DNA of 64,000 bases. Origin: Stomorhina lunata (lineage: Eukaryota; Arthropoda; Insecta; Diptera; Rhiniidae). A program made the position numbers and the translations under genes. Positions 46,680 through 60,490 of this stretch are shown here, one piece after another. Numbering within the stretch: position 1 is the first letter of the stretch; each line of letters opens with the position of its first letter. The stretch lies in contig OW121740.1 of the NCBI GenBank assembly GCA_933228675.1, positions 39,155,425 through 39,219,424 of the forward strand. Reading direction: 5' to 3'. The notes below the pieces were generated by a model. It searched no databases and had not been told where the DNA came from. It worked only from the letters and a program-made list of their open reading frames with translations.

Positions 46680-47295
46680 TTTTTTTTATAAACAATTTTC
46701 TTTAAAAAAATTTTTTTCATATCAAAAATTTTCTATTGAAATTTTTTCATATCAAAAATTATCTATTGAAATTTTTTCATATGAAAAATTTTCTATAGAA
46801 ATTTTTTCATATGAAAAATTTTCTATAGAAATTTTTTCATATGAAAAATTTTCTATAGAAATTTTTTCATATGAAAAATTTTCTATAGAAATTTTTTCAT
46901 ATGAAAAAATTTCTATAGAAAATTTTCTATAGAAATTTTTTCATATGAAAAAATTTCTATAGAAAATTTTTCATATGAAAAAATTTCTATAGAAAATTTT
47001 TCATATGAAAAAATTTCTATAGAAAATTTTTCATATGAAAAAATTTCTATAGAAAATTTTTCATATGAAAAAATTTCTATAGAAAATTTTCTATAGAAAT
47101 TTTTTCATATGAAAAATTTTCTATAGAAATTTTTTCATATGAAAAATTTTCTATAGAAATTTTTTCATATGAAAAATTTTCTATAGAAATTTTTTCATAT
47201 GAAAAATTTTCTATTAAATTTTTTTAATATGAAAGATTTTCTGTAGAAATTTTTCATATGAAAAATTTTCTATTGAAATTTTTTCATATGAACTA
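46680..47295 (+). repeat. 30-bp double-dyad satellite
   Basis: About 20 units of ATTTTTTCATATGAAAAATT plus TTCTATAGAA. Each unit contains two perfect palindromes: TTTTTCATATGAAAAA and TTTCTATAGAAA. Poly-T length changes around 46910-47080 shift the register. TTCTATAGAAA-type sequence recurs at 53.3-54.2 and 59.6-60.3 kb. Confidence 0.95.
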
Positions 47296-48394
47296 GAGTT
47301 GAACTTAACCCTAAACAAGAAGTAAAATATTGAAATATATTTGGTACTTGTTTCTAAATATGAAAAATGTCTGTTTATACAGAAAATATTTCAAATTCAT
47401 AGTAAATGCGAATATGTGGAAAAATGTCTTAATTCTTTGTAAATAAATACCCGTTTAAATTTTTTTTATAAATTTTATTGTTTATAAATGAAGGCATTTG
47501 GGTCAGAGACGCCTATTCAAACCCATAAAAAAATGTAGATTTTCAACAAAAGCAACAATAAAAATCTATAATAAAAAAAAATGCCACAAAAAAAAAATTG
47601 TCTTTAAACATCAAAATGGGCACATGAAAATATTATTTAAAACTTAAATGAAAAAAAGTACAATTTTGTTTAATTACAAAATTGTTAAATAAAATGAAAT
47701 TATTACGCGATTTTAATGTATTCAAACTCACGAAGTAAATGAAATATTTAAATATCAACAACTTTGAGAAAAAATGTTGAAATTAAAATTTATTCCAGTT
47801 TAAGTGAACAAAATTTTACAACTAATGTCGAGTTTTTTTTTTCGCTCGTTGCTGTCATTATTTAAATTTATTATAATTGAAAGCAATTTTTAACGACTGT
47901 TTTGAAAAAATTTCCAAAAAAAAACTAAAATTTTTTCGTTTTTAAATTAAGTTTTTATTAAAATTTTAATATGCAAAAATTTTTTGGATTGTTTTTTTTT
48001 TTTCAATAAAATTTATAATAAATATAAAAAATGTTTATTATTAAAATAATTTTGAGATTTTATGATTATAGAAAATTTATGGAAATCGTTTTTAATTATA
48101 ACTATCTGAAATAAAATGTATAAAAATGTAAAATTTATTACCTTATTAATTAAAATGAGATCGCAAATTTATTTGAATATTAGATATTCTTTATAAAGAG
48201 ATGAAAAACAAAATTTTTATCAACTCTGGTAACTGGATCCATTCAAAAATGTATATTTTTCTTAAAATAAAAACATTGTTCTAAAAAACAAGTACCGTGT
48301 TTCTAAATCGGTATATGAGGTCAGGTCAATAAGTCCGTGTTTTTTATGAGTTATGGTTCTCTAAGTGCAGAAACAACAGAAATAAAAAAATTTT
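47296..48394. other. Noncoding AT-rich DNA
   Basis: No gene recognised. At 48320-48350 the sequence GGTCAGGTCAATAAGTCCGTG resembles a mariner-type terminus, but no second end was found. Confidence 0.5.
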
Positions 48395-48560
48395 TAAAGA
48401 AAAGGTTTTTCTAGTTGGTTTGCTATATCTCGAAAACGATGTATACAATCTTTATGAAAAGTACATCAATGGCTTAAGAACAAAATTTCCCTTAAGATGT
48501 GTAAACATAAGATTTTTGTGTCTCCAAAAGGTTTGGAAGTTATTAAGATTACAATATAAA
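48395..48560 (+). repeat. Dispersed ~165-bp repeat C, copy 1, before a satellite
   Basis: CTCGAAAACGATGTATACAA, TACATCAATGGCTTAAGAAC and AAACATAAGATTTTTGTG recur, diverged, at about 52855-52990 and 53045-53190. In each place an AT-rich dyad repeat follows immediately. Confidence 0.75.
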
Positions 48561-49190
48561 TTTTATAGGAAATTTTTCAAAAATTTTCTATTTTTATAGG
48601 AAATTTTTCAAAAATTTCCTATTTTTATAGGAAATTTTTCAAAAATTTCCTATTTTTATAGGAAATTTTTCAAAAATTTCCTATTTTTATAGGAAATTTT
48701 TCAAAAATTTCCTATTTTTATAGGAAATTTTTCAAAAATTTCCTATTTTTATAGGAAATTTTTCAAAAATTTCCTATTTTTATAGGAAATTTTTCAAAAA
48801 TTTCCTATTTTTATAGGAAATTTTTCAAAAATTTCCTATTTTTATAGGAAATTTTTCAAAAATTTCCTATTTTTATAGGAAATTTTTCAAAAATTTCCTA
48901 TTTTTAAAGGAAATTTTTCAAAAATTTCCTATTTTTATAGGAAATTTTTCAAAAATTTCCTATTTTTATAGGAAATTTTTCAAAAATTTCCTATTTTTAT
49001 AGGAAATTTTTCAAAAATTTCCTATTTTTATAGGAAATTTTTCAAAAATTTCCTATTTTTATAGGAAATTTTTCAAAAATTTCCTATTTTTATAGGAAGT
49101 TTTTCAAAAATTTCCTATTTTTATAGGAAGTTTTTCAAAAATTTCCTATTTTTATAGGAAGTTTTTCAAAAATTTCCTATTTTTATAGGA
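48560..49190 (-). repeat. 31-bp palindromic satellite, second locus (inverted)
   Basis: About 20 nearly perfect units of AGGAAATTTTTCAAAAATTT plus CCTATTTTTAT. This is exactly the reverse complement of the AGG-variant unit in the array at 14325-17905, where the same 31-bp word is found some 31 kb away. Only the last units show GGAAGTTTTTC. Confidence 0.97.
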
Positions 49191-50412
49191 TTTAAAGACG
49201 AACGGATGTATATCAATAGACAAATATGTAAGTATGTTTCTAAGTCAATCGATATACCTAAAGTATGGTCTCAGACCAATAAATAACAAATGAAGTTTCA
49301 AATTCTCAATCGAAAAGATAGATCTATTAATCCTCATAATTTCATCATATCAAATTCTTAATTGATATGACCAAATAATAACTACTTCTCTTCTCCTCAG
49401 TTTTCCATGAAAAATTTTATTAATTATAACAATAATTATTGTTTCCAAGGTATTTCTTTTAAAACTCTAAAGAATTCCTATCAAAGGTATAAATTATATG
49501 AAATCTTAATCTATATCTGTCCATTTCCAATCGAATGAACCTTTTCATATTTAATTACAAATTTCTATTTTATTATGAACAAAGCAAAAAACAATATAAG
49601 ATAAAGGGACTTTGAAATAAAATATTTTATTTCTACCTACCTCTTCAGTTCATTTCACTTCACAAAACATCTTCAATATCTACAATCCAACTGTAAATGT
49701 ATTTAGTTCCTGGAAAGAAGCAAGAGGGGGATAATGAACACATGCACACGCACAAAAAAGAAGGAGATTAATAATATTCGTACATGTCACCCTTAAATCG
49801 TTTGACCAAAAAGAAATAAATTTACATTTAGCTAATATTACATTATAGACACAATAAATCTACCTCCAGTACCTAAGGACAAGGACCCAGAGGATATACG
49901 AATATGCACACTCGCACAGAAAACATACTAACATAAAATTAAAATCAGATTAGAAAACGTTAGATGATAGTGACCATTATAATGGGAAAACATATGTCCA
50001 AATCCACATACACACATACGTATATACCAGTAGAACATGTTTCACGAAATATTTAAGACTTTAATAAAAACCTACAGGACATTTTTCCTAAAATTTAAGG
50101 ATTTATTTTTATGTGTGTGTTCTTGGCTTTTATTCCTAATCCTTTTGCTATATGAGAGTTGTAGCAGGTTTTGTTAGTTTTGTTTTTTTGTCATGTTCAT
50201 TAATCAGGGTCATTTGTTACTTTTTTGGGTTTCCTTTGAAGTCAGCTTAAGTTGGGAAAAAATACTATTTTGTAAAGGACGAAATGACATAACTTCCATA
50301 TAGCTACTTAGATAGAAAAAGTTGTGGTCTCTTTAATATGATTTAAGGAAAACTTAGATATCATTAGCATATTAAATTTATCATTATGAATATGACAAAA
50401 AAATTAAAAAAA
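49191..50412. other. Noncoding DNA holding the source of a 110-bp duplication
   Basis: No gene recognised. The segment at about 49868-49981 (AGTACCTAAGGACAAGGACC through GACCATTATAAT) recurs at about 50727-50840 inside a mini-me-like element. Confidence 0.6.
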
Positions 50413-50486
50413 TATGTACATATGTCGCTATATATCGCTAAGACGATTGAGCGATGTTCGTCCGTCTGTCTATCTGTCTGTCTGTT

Positions 50487-50565
<79 letters not shown>

Positions 50566-50842
50566 CCGTCTGTCCGTCTGTCTGTCCGTCTGTCTGTCTG
50601 TTGAAATCACGATAACGCCTAAACGAAAGGAGCTAGCTCACTGAAACTTAGTAAAACCATTCTTCATCTCTGAGAAAATTTTGGCATTGAAATTGGGTAA
50701 AATCGGTTGACATTTGACCATAGCTCCAGTACCTAAGGATCCACAGGATACACGAATATACACACTCGCACAGAAAACATACCAACATAAAATTAAAATC
50801 AAATTAGAGAACGTTAGATGATAATGACCATTATAATATTCT

Positions 50843-50876
<34 letters not shown>

Positions 50877-52816
50877 CTGTCTGTACGAAAGGAGCTAGCT
50901 CACTGAAACTTAGTAAAAACATTCTTCATCTCTGAAAAAATTTTAGTATTGAAATTGGGCAAAATCGGTTGACCATAGCTCCCGTATAACCTCGTCTAGG
51001 CTAATCGCTTATTTGTTAATAAATGAAAATTATAGCAGCTATGATGATAAAATTTGGTATATAGAAATTTTACAGTAGCCCAAGGCAGCGTATAAAATCG
51101 GTTCACATTTAGTCATAGCTCCCATACAAAAAACTAACGAGAACAGCCGTCTGTCCGTCTGTCCGTCCGTCTGTCTGTTGAAATCACGATAACGCCTAAA
51201 CGAAATGAGTTAGCTCACTGAAACTTAGTAAAAATATTCTTCATCTCTGAAAACATTTCGGTATTGAAATTGGGCAAAATCGGTTGACATTTGACCATAG
51301 CTCCCGTATAACCTCGTCTAGGCTAATCGCTTATTTGTTAAAAAGTGACAAATTATAGCAGGTATGATGATACAATTTGGTATATAGAAGTTTTACAGCA
51401 GCCCTAGGCAGTGTATAAAATTTCATCAAAATCGGTTCACATTTACCCATAGCTCCCATACAAAAAACTTACGAAAACAGCCTAAATTTCACCTAAAATA
51501 CACTTAAATGCCAATAACTCTAAAAGTATAACAACTAAATTTTGCACAAGTAAGTCTTATATCAATGCCAGCCAGTGTGCAAAATTTTGTCGCAATCGGT
51601 CACCATTTGACCTAGCTCCCATATAAAAAACTTACGGAAACACAAAAATTCAAAAAGAAAAGGGGATTTATGTCCGTCTGTCCGTGAGATAAAGTCGTAA
51701 TAACTCCTTAACTAAAAGAGCTAGTTAGACGTAATTAAGCACAAAGAAGTCTTATGTCAATGCCAGCCAGTGTGCAAAATTTTGTCACAATCGGTCACCA
51801 TTTGACCATAGCTCCCATATAAAAAAACTTATGAAAACACAAAAATTCAAAAAGAAAAGGTTGTTTATGTCCGTCTGTCCGTCAGATAAAAGCACGATAG
51901 CGCCTTAACGAAAAGAGCTAGAAGGACAAGATTTTACAAAAGTTTTGTGGATATCTTGAAAAAAATGTGTGTTGAAAATCAATAAAATCGGTTCAAAATT
52001 AGTTAGAGCTCCCATATAACCCCGCCCCGGGAAACACATTAATGATGATAAATTTAATACAATTGTATTAGCTATGACGATTAAATTTAAAATAGGGAAG
52101 TTAAAGTCCATATTTGACTTTAGTTTTCATATAAAAAACACTTACGGAAACCAAAAATTTTAGCAAAGGCCAGTTAAAAGCTATTAAATTAGAAACTATG
52201 ATAGCTATGGCCAGTAAGTTTTGCAAGAATAAGCTCTATATATATACCAGCCAGTGTGTAAAATCTTGTTACAATCGGTCAACATTTGGCTATAATTCTT
52301 ATATATATAACATCCCATTTTTATATCTGCAATCAAAAAGATTTGGAGGTACATTTATTATATTAAGATTGCACCTATCAAATTATATAGGCATCAATCA
52401 ATGTTCAGCTCAGACTTTATATATGATGGATGCATAAGGAACTCCTAACGAAATATATGGACCTGCCGTATTACTATTAACGTGTTTAGCCTAACTACAT
52501 ATTGAGCACAACGAAAAGAATTTAACAACTTATTAATGTAAAACTATACCCGGTTATGAGACCGAATTTTGATCAAAGTAAATACTGGAGAAACCACTAA
52601 AATATTTTTAAATATTGAACTATAAAGCTACGGCAACCGAATTTAGTCCAAAGGTTTTACCAACAATACCAATTAGCTTAGCGATTTTTTCAGTTTTGGT
52701 CCAGATTTTGAATTAGCTGCTGCCCTTGTAGATATATGAGATATGTTTCTAAATTTAACACAACTTGATGGTGGGTGTATAAGAATCGGCACAGACGAAT
52801 ATAACACTCTTACTTG
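50413..52816 (-). mobile_element. Mini-me-like element, family B, copy 1 (inverted), with expanded GTCT core
   Basis: Read on the minus strand it begins CAAGTAAGAGTGTTATATTC then CACCCACCATCAAGTT (ending at 52816) and runs to GTCY tracts at 50460-50600. These are followed by CAATCGTCTTAG and TATATAGCG, that is, GTCY, short core, then TA-rich DNA as in mini-me. Modules alternate a GTCCGTCTGTC tract, an ACGATAACGCCTAAACGAAA stretch and a CATTTGACCATAGCTCCCAT phrase. Five such module starts are seen (about 50586, 50883, 51180, 51690 and 51890). A 110-bp piece of outside sequence at 50727-50840 lies between the first two. Short open frames here are repeat artefacts. Confidence 0.82.
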
Positions 52817-52839
52817 TTTTAATAAGAGGTTTTTTAGTT

Positions 52840-53200
52840 TTTTTTATCATATCTTGATAACTATTTTTCCAATTTTATTGAAAGTAACACCTACGGATTA
52901 AAAACAAAATTGCCCTTAAGACGTGCAAACATAAGATTTTTGTGCAATCAAAGGTTTTTTAAGTTAAATACATTATAATATAAATTTTTTGTTTTTTGTA
53001 AAAAATCAAAAATTTTTTTTAGGAAGAGGCAGTTTTAGTTATGGTACCATATCATGAAAACGATTTATCCAATTTTTCTGAAACATACATCAATGGATTA
53101 ACAATAAATTTAGCCTTAAGTAGTATAGAATAATTTTTTTCTGTGTTAAAATGTTTTAGAGTTATTGGCATAACAATATAAAAAAAAAAATTTTTTTTGG
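52840..53200 (+). repeat. Dispersed repeat C, copies 2 and 3
   Basis: Copy 2 near 52855-52990 (GCCCTTAAGACGTGCAAACA, TAAGATTTTTGTGC) and copy 3 near 53030-53190 (CATGAAAACGATTTATCCAA, TACATCAATGGATTAACAAT) match 48395-48560 in order. Confidence 0.75.
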
Positions 53201-53220
53201 AAATAGAATTTTTTTTTTTT

Positions 53221-54265
53221 TGAAAAATTGTTAAAAAATTGAAATGATTAAAAACGCTTAAAAAATAACTATCGTTTTTCTAACTCGTTTCGGCAGGGCA
53301 GGCCGAAAATTTTTTCTATGGACAATTTTTTTAGGAAAATTTTTTCTATAGAAATTTTTTTATCAAAAATTTTTTAAAAAATGTTTCTGTAGAAAAATAT
53401 TTCTATCGAAAATTTTTCTGTAGAAAAATATTTCTATCGAAACTTTTTCTGTAGAAAAATAGTTTTCCGAAAATTTATCTTTTTAAAAAATTTGAATCTA
53501 AAATTTTTCTAAAGAAAATTTTTTATACAAAATGTTTATCTTTTTTTGAAAAATGGTTAAAAAAATTGAAATGGTTAAAAACGCTTAAAAAATAACTATC
53601 GTTTTTTTAACTCATTTCGGCAGGGCAGGTCGAAAAATTTTTTTTTGGACAATTTTTTTAGTAAAGATTTTCCTATAGAAATTTTTTTAACAAAAATTTT
53701 TTAAAAAATTTTTATACAGAAAAATATTTCTATCGAAATTTTGTCTGTAGAAAAATATTTCTATCGAAAATTTGTCTGTAGAAAAATATTTCTATCGAAA
53801 TTTTTTCTGTAGAAAAATATTTTTTTCGAAAATTTTTCTTTTTAAAAAATTTGAATCTAAAATTTTTCTAAAGAAAATTTTTTATCGAAAATGTTTATCT
53901 TTTTTTTGAAAAATTGTTAAAAAAACATTGAAATGGTTAAAAACGCTTAACAAATAACTATCGTTTTTTTAACTCATTTCGGCAGGGCAGGTCGAAAAAA
54001 TTTTTTTTGGACAATTTTTTTAGTAGAGATTTTCCTATAGAAATTTTTTTAACAAAAATTTTTATACAGATAAATATTTCTATCGAAACTTTTTCTGTAG
54101 AAAAATATTTCTATCGAAACTTTTTCTGTAGAAAAATATTTCCATCGAAACTTTTTCTGTAGAAAAATATTTTTTTTCGAAAATTTTTCTGTAGAAAAAT
54201 ATTTTTTTAGAAAATTTTTCTTTTTTAAAAATTTGAATCTGAAATTTTTCTAAAGAAAATTTTTT
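53221..54265 (+). repeat. Three tandem ~330-360 bp repeats plus CTATAG-type AT repeats
   Basis: The landmark AAAAATAACTATCGTTTTT followed by CATTTCGGCAGGGCAGG occurs three times; units start near 53221, 53547 and 53907 (spacings 326 and 360). Each unit goes on into short runs of TTTCTGTAGAAAAATATTTC-type dyad repeats. A short frame in the third unit is an artefact. Confidence 0.9.
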
Positions 54266-54728
54266 GATCCCAAATCTGTTACATTTATTTATTAATGTTA
54301 CAGACCAATTTATTGATAAAAAGCCAAAAAATGTTTGCGGAGAAACCAAATTCCTCCACGCGTTTCGATGGTTGGTTAAGCCATCTCTTCAGGAGGATTA
54401 TCCCCAATTTAGACAGATCGAAAACCTCGCATTATTACTAAATGCAAATACACTTCTTTTGGAATAATATTTACATCCCGACTATTTTGTTATTTTTTGA
54501 GAAAATTTTTTATCGAAAAATTTCCTATAGAAATTTTGTTTTTTTGAAAAAATTTTTCTTAACAAAAATTTTCTATGAAAAATAAATTTTTATTGAAAAA
54601 TTGAAAAAAAAAATTAAATATTTTTATTGACAATTTTTCTTAGAAAAATATGTTAGTATCGAAAATATCTCAAAGATATTTTTATCTAAAAAATATAAAA
54701 TTGTTTAATATAAGAATTTATTTCTGTT
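54266..54728. other. Unassigned stretch between repeats
   Basis: 54280-54480 is less AT-rich (ACGCGTTTCGATGGTTGGTT, AGACAGATCGAAAACC). AGACAGATCGAGAAC also occurs near 19811, which hints at a shared small repeat. The 67-codon frame is not recognisable. Confidence 0.4.
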
Positions 54729-54995
54729 TCGAAAAATATTCCCAATTCGGTTATATTTATTTCAAACAATGCTTACAAAAATACTAGTGTCGTGGCAACA
54801 ATGTTCGAGATTATATTTCTTGGTTCTCTCGAAACATGTATTTTGTTGTTATAAATTAAATTTTGATTTTGTTTCTTGTGTGTTTTGTTTTTGTAATTCT
54901 TTAAGAAGCTTACTCATTTTCACGAATTTAATTAATGATCGGATATTTACGAAAATTAGAAAAGTCTTCGGCTTCTGGTGGTATGGGCTGCCTTG
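54729..54995 (+). repeat. Inverted-repeat arm, left
   Basis: Contains GTCGTGGCAACAATGTTCGA, CTCATTTTCACGAATTT, TTAATGATCGGATATTTACG and CTTCGGCTTCTGGTGGTATG. The same landmarks occur in reverse complement at 59225-59540. A short open frame covers it, but the two copies differ by indels, so coding is unlikely. Confidence 0.85.
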
Positions 54996-55620
54996 GCCTG
55001 GTTATAAGTCTAGTGACAGAAATGGACAGAGATGTGTGTCACTCCTAATCAACTAAAACTAGCAAAATTTAAACAAAAAACAGAAACGAATAAAACAGGC
55101 ATAGCCTCAAATTTATTCAAAATTTAAATATCTTTTATCAGCCATCAATTTTAAGAAAACAATTTTCGTTAATTGCATGTCAATGTTATTTTTTTAAAAA
55201 TTATTATTTCATTTATAGACAATTAATGAACAAAAAATGAAAAATAGCATAAATAAAAAATTATCATGATTATTTAAAAAAAAATTGTTTTATTTTTGGA
55301 GGGGATTTGAAACCAAAAAAAAAAAAAAACTTGAGAAAACCAGCCTCATTCGTTGTCGTCGTAGTCGTATGTTTAGTGTCAATGTCAAAAATATAAAATT
55401 TTAACTTTTAAGATTTTTTTTGCATTTCATAAGAAACAAAATCTCTAGTTAAGTTTTAAAAAAAGTCTTGTCATAAAGTCATGTCTGAATACATTTGAAT
55501 AAGTAATTTTTAGACTTTTTACCAAAAACAAACAAAAAAAAAATGTTTAACAAACAAAAAATTTTATTAAACAACTTAAACTCATTGGCAATAAACACTT
55601 TTAAAAAAAATTGTTACAAA
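54996..55620. other. Noncoding AT-rich DNA
   Basis: No gene recognised. It includes a TCGTTGTCGTCGTAGTCGTA patch near 55349. Confidence 0.5.
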
Positions 55621-55622
55621 AA

Positions 55623-57726
<2,104 letters not shown>

Positions 57727-57742
57727 CAATGTTTAAATAAAA

Positions 57743-58557
57743 CAAGTAAGAAAGTGCTATAGTCGGTCAAGCCCTTACGATACGATACCCTTCACCACTA
57801 AGGTCAAAGGTGTTATTTTTCCTGTATAAAGAAATATATTTGCTAAATTTTGCCATCATACAAACTATTTCTCAAAACTTATATATTTAAGCTGTTTCCG
57901 TCATTTGGACTTATATGAGAGCTAGGCCCTATGCTCCACTGGGATTCATGGATAACAAAAGAAGAAGAGAGCTAGGGTCAAATATGTACCGATTATCCCG
58001 AAATTTAACAGTTATTACAAAAATTATGTGCGCAAAAAATAAACTTGAAATTCTTATTATATTTTGATTTACATGCGTTTTAGTGATTTTTGTCCCATTT
58101 AGTGCGTTTTCAAAGAAGAGTTTGTATGGGAGCTAGGGTCAAATGTGGACCGATTTCAACGAAATTTGGTGCAGTGATTTTAATTTATATAAGCAGTATT
58201 TGATTTAAATTTAAATATTTGTGGCCAATATATCAATTTTGAGAAGTGGGACTAATGGGAGGTACCATAAATAATGAACCGATTTTGACGAAATTCAATA
58301 GCCATGATCCCATTATCAAAAAAATTATCTGTACCAAATTTTATCCAATTATCTTTAGAATTGCGACCTGTAGTTTGATTACAAGGTTTATATGGGGGTC
58401 CAGCCAGCCAGCCAGACGGACGGACGGACATCGCTAAATCGACTCAGAAAGTGATTCTAAGCCTATTGGTATAGTAAAAGGTGGATCTAAGACAAATATT
58501 TCTATGCGTTACATACATCAGCACAAACTTATAATAACCTTATGGTGGTGAAGGGTA
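57743..58557 (+). mobile_element. Mini-me-like element, family A, copy 5, with a small insertion
   Basis: Matches 3051-3834 from CAAGTAAGAAAGTGCTATAG to TATGGTGGTGAAGGGTA, including GACGGACGGACGGACATCGC near 58415-58435. It carries an insertion of 40 bp at 57927-57966, described separately. Confidence 0.85.
57917..57976 (+). mobile_element. 40-bp retrotransposon-tail insertion with 10-bp target duplication
   Basis: GAGAGCTAGG is present at 57917-57926 and again at 57967-57976. Between them is a 40-bp insert, beginning CCCTATGCTCCACTGGGATT and ending AACAAAAGAAGAA, that is absent from the other family A copies. A perfect target repeat and an A-rich 3' end are what a severely 5'-truncated LINE insertion leaves. 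Confidence 0.75.
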
Positions 58558-59224
58558 AAAAAAGCCTCTTCTCTTTATGAAGTGGAAGTTTTAAGATTAA
58601 ATAACGAAAATTATCAGCCAACGGAGAAACGACACAAGACAAGTCAAGACCAGCAGCATTAACAATATATTTTTGCCACTTAATAAAATTATACAAATAA
58701 AAAATATAAACAAAAAAAAAAAAAAAAAACAAAATTATATTAAAAAAGTAAATACTCGCTCGTTTTCATTATTATAATAAATGGAAGCAAAAATAAACAA
58801 TTTAACAATTTATGAAATTTAATAACAAGCGCAAAACCAGACGAACGCCTCTTTGATATGGAGCCATAAGACTTAACCAACGAAAGCTTAAGTTGTCAAA
58901 AAAAAAAAAAAACCAGTTGAGTATTGGGGCAAAATTTGTCCATATCTGTTTTTGAAACCTAAACATTAAGTAAAAAATTTGCACTACGAAGTCAGTTGGG
59001 GATTTTTTTTAATGGTCTTTTATACATTGTAATTATTTTTAAAGAGTTTAAACTAAAGATCTCCTAATTTGATAAAAGTTTTGGAAGTAAGTAATTTTTA
59101 TAGACCGAAGGTGGGTAAATGCGGCTCTTCAATACTGCTGTTGAACGTTGCGTTTGTGGTTGATTGTGAGCATATCGAAATTCAGTACCCACTTCTTTAC
59201 TATGGAAATAGATAGTATTTCTCA
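58558..59224. other. Noncoding DNA
   Basis: No gene recognised. It holds poly-A runs near 58715 and 58900, and a stretch at 59100-59215 that is less AT-rich. Confidence 0.5.
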
Positions 59225-59540
59225 AGCATACCACCAGAAGCCGAAGAAGTTTTGTAATTTTCGCAAATTCCCCGATCATTAATATATCTAGTGAAAATGA
59301 GTATTAAAATCATTCAGTTGGAATTTGGAGGTTAATAGAGTCGGTTGCTGCCGCTTTGTTAAAGAAAAGACAAAAACAAAAAAAAAAGGCAAGAAACAAA
59401 ATAAAAATCCAATTTAGAGCAAAAAATCCAATTTCGTGAGAACAAAAAAATATAACCTCGAACATTGTTGCCACGACGCTCTTATTTTTGTAAACATAGT
59501 TTAAAATAAATGTAGCCGAATTTTAAATATTTTTCGATAT
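59225..59540 (-). repeat. Inverted-repeat arm, right
   Basis: The reverse complement carries AGAGCGTCGTGGCAACAATG, ATTCGGCTACATTTATTTTA, TTAATGATCGGGGAATTTGC and CTTCGGCTTCTGGTGGTATG in the same order as 54729-54995. This copy is about 50 bp longer. Confidence 0.85.
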
Positions 59541-60350
59541 AAATGAATTGTAATATTGAACAATTTTAGATATTTATATTTTGTAGACAAAAAAAAAATA
59601 TTTCTAAAATGTTTTCTATACAAACATTTTTTATAGAAACATTTTTGATAACATTTTGAAAATATTTTTCCTTTGAAAATTTTTCGATAAAAAATTTTTC
59701 TATCAAAAAATTTTCTAAAAAAAACTTTCTTTAAAAAAATATTCTATAAAAAAATTTCTATAAAAAAATTTTCTATAGAAAATATTTAGATACAAAAAAT
59801 TTTTAATAAAAAAAATTTCTATAGAAAAACTTCATACAAAAAATTTTTGATAAAAAAATTTTCTATAGAAAAACTTTATACAAAAACTCTTGAAAAAAAA
59901 AAATTATATAGAAATATTTTTGATGTTTGATAAAAAAATTTTCTATGGAAGAGTTAATAAAAAATTTTTCTATTAACAAATTTTTGGTAAAAAAAATTTC
60001 TATAGAAAGTTTTTTTTATCAAAAATTTGTCTATAGAAAAATGTTTGATAAAAAATGTTATGCAGAAAATTCTTTAAAAAATATTTTTGATGAAAAAATT
60101 TGTTATTGAAAAATTTTTAGCAACAAAATTTTCTATAGAAAAATTTTTTATAAAACAATGTTTTACAGAAAATTCTTTAAACAAAATTCTATAGAAATAT
60201 TTTTGGTGAAAAAAAAATTATAGAAAAAGATTTGATAAAAAAATTTTCTATCGAAGAATTTATAACAATAAATGTCTATAGACAAATTTTTGATAAAAAA
60301 TATCCTATAAAAAATTTTTGATAAAAATATTTTCTATTGAAAAATTTTTA
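59541..60350. repeat. Degenerate TTTCTATAGAAAAATTTTTG-type repeats
   Basis: Many diverged units of roughly 20-35 bp built on TTTTCTATAGAAAA and TTTTTGATAAAAAA. Similar in kind to the AT dyad repeats at 53.3-54.2 and 46.7-47.3 kb. It sits next to the right inverted-repeat arm, just as 53.2-54.7 kb sits next to the left arm. Confidence 0.8.
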
Positions 60351-60490
60351 TTTTAGGTGAAAGTTGGCTGTTTCCGTTAGTGTTTTGTATGGGAGCTATT
60401 ATTAAATGTAAAACGATTTCTCCTAATTGCAATACCGAATTTTTTCAAGTTTCAAGGACCTAGCGCCTTTTGTTTTATTCCTATCGTACC
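60351..60490 (+). mobile_element. Mini-me-like family B flank of the decamer array
   Basis: TTGTATGGGAGCTATTATTA, then TTTCAAGGACCTAGCGCCTT and CCTATCGTACCTTCAATAGA line up with the sequence that borders the GTCT tracts of the element at 50413-52816 (reverse complement AGCTCCTTTCGTTTAGGCGT, ATCGTGATTTCAACAGAC). Confidence 0.75.

Noticed and set aside
48318..48350. Mariner-type terminus (GGTCAGGTCAATAAGTCCGTG)
   Set aside because: No opposing inverted end or TA duplication was found nearby.
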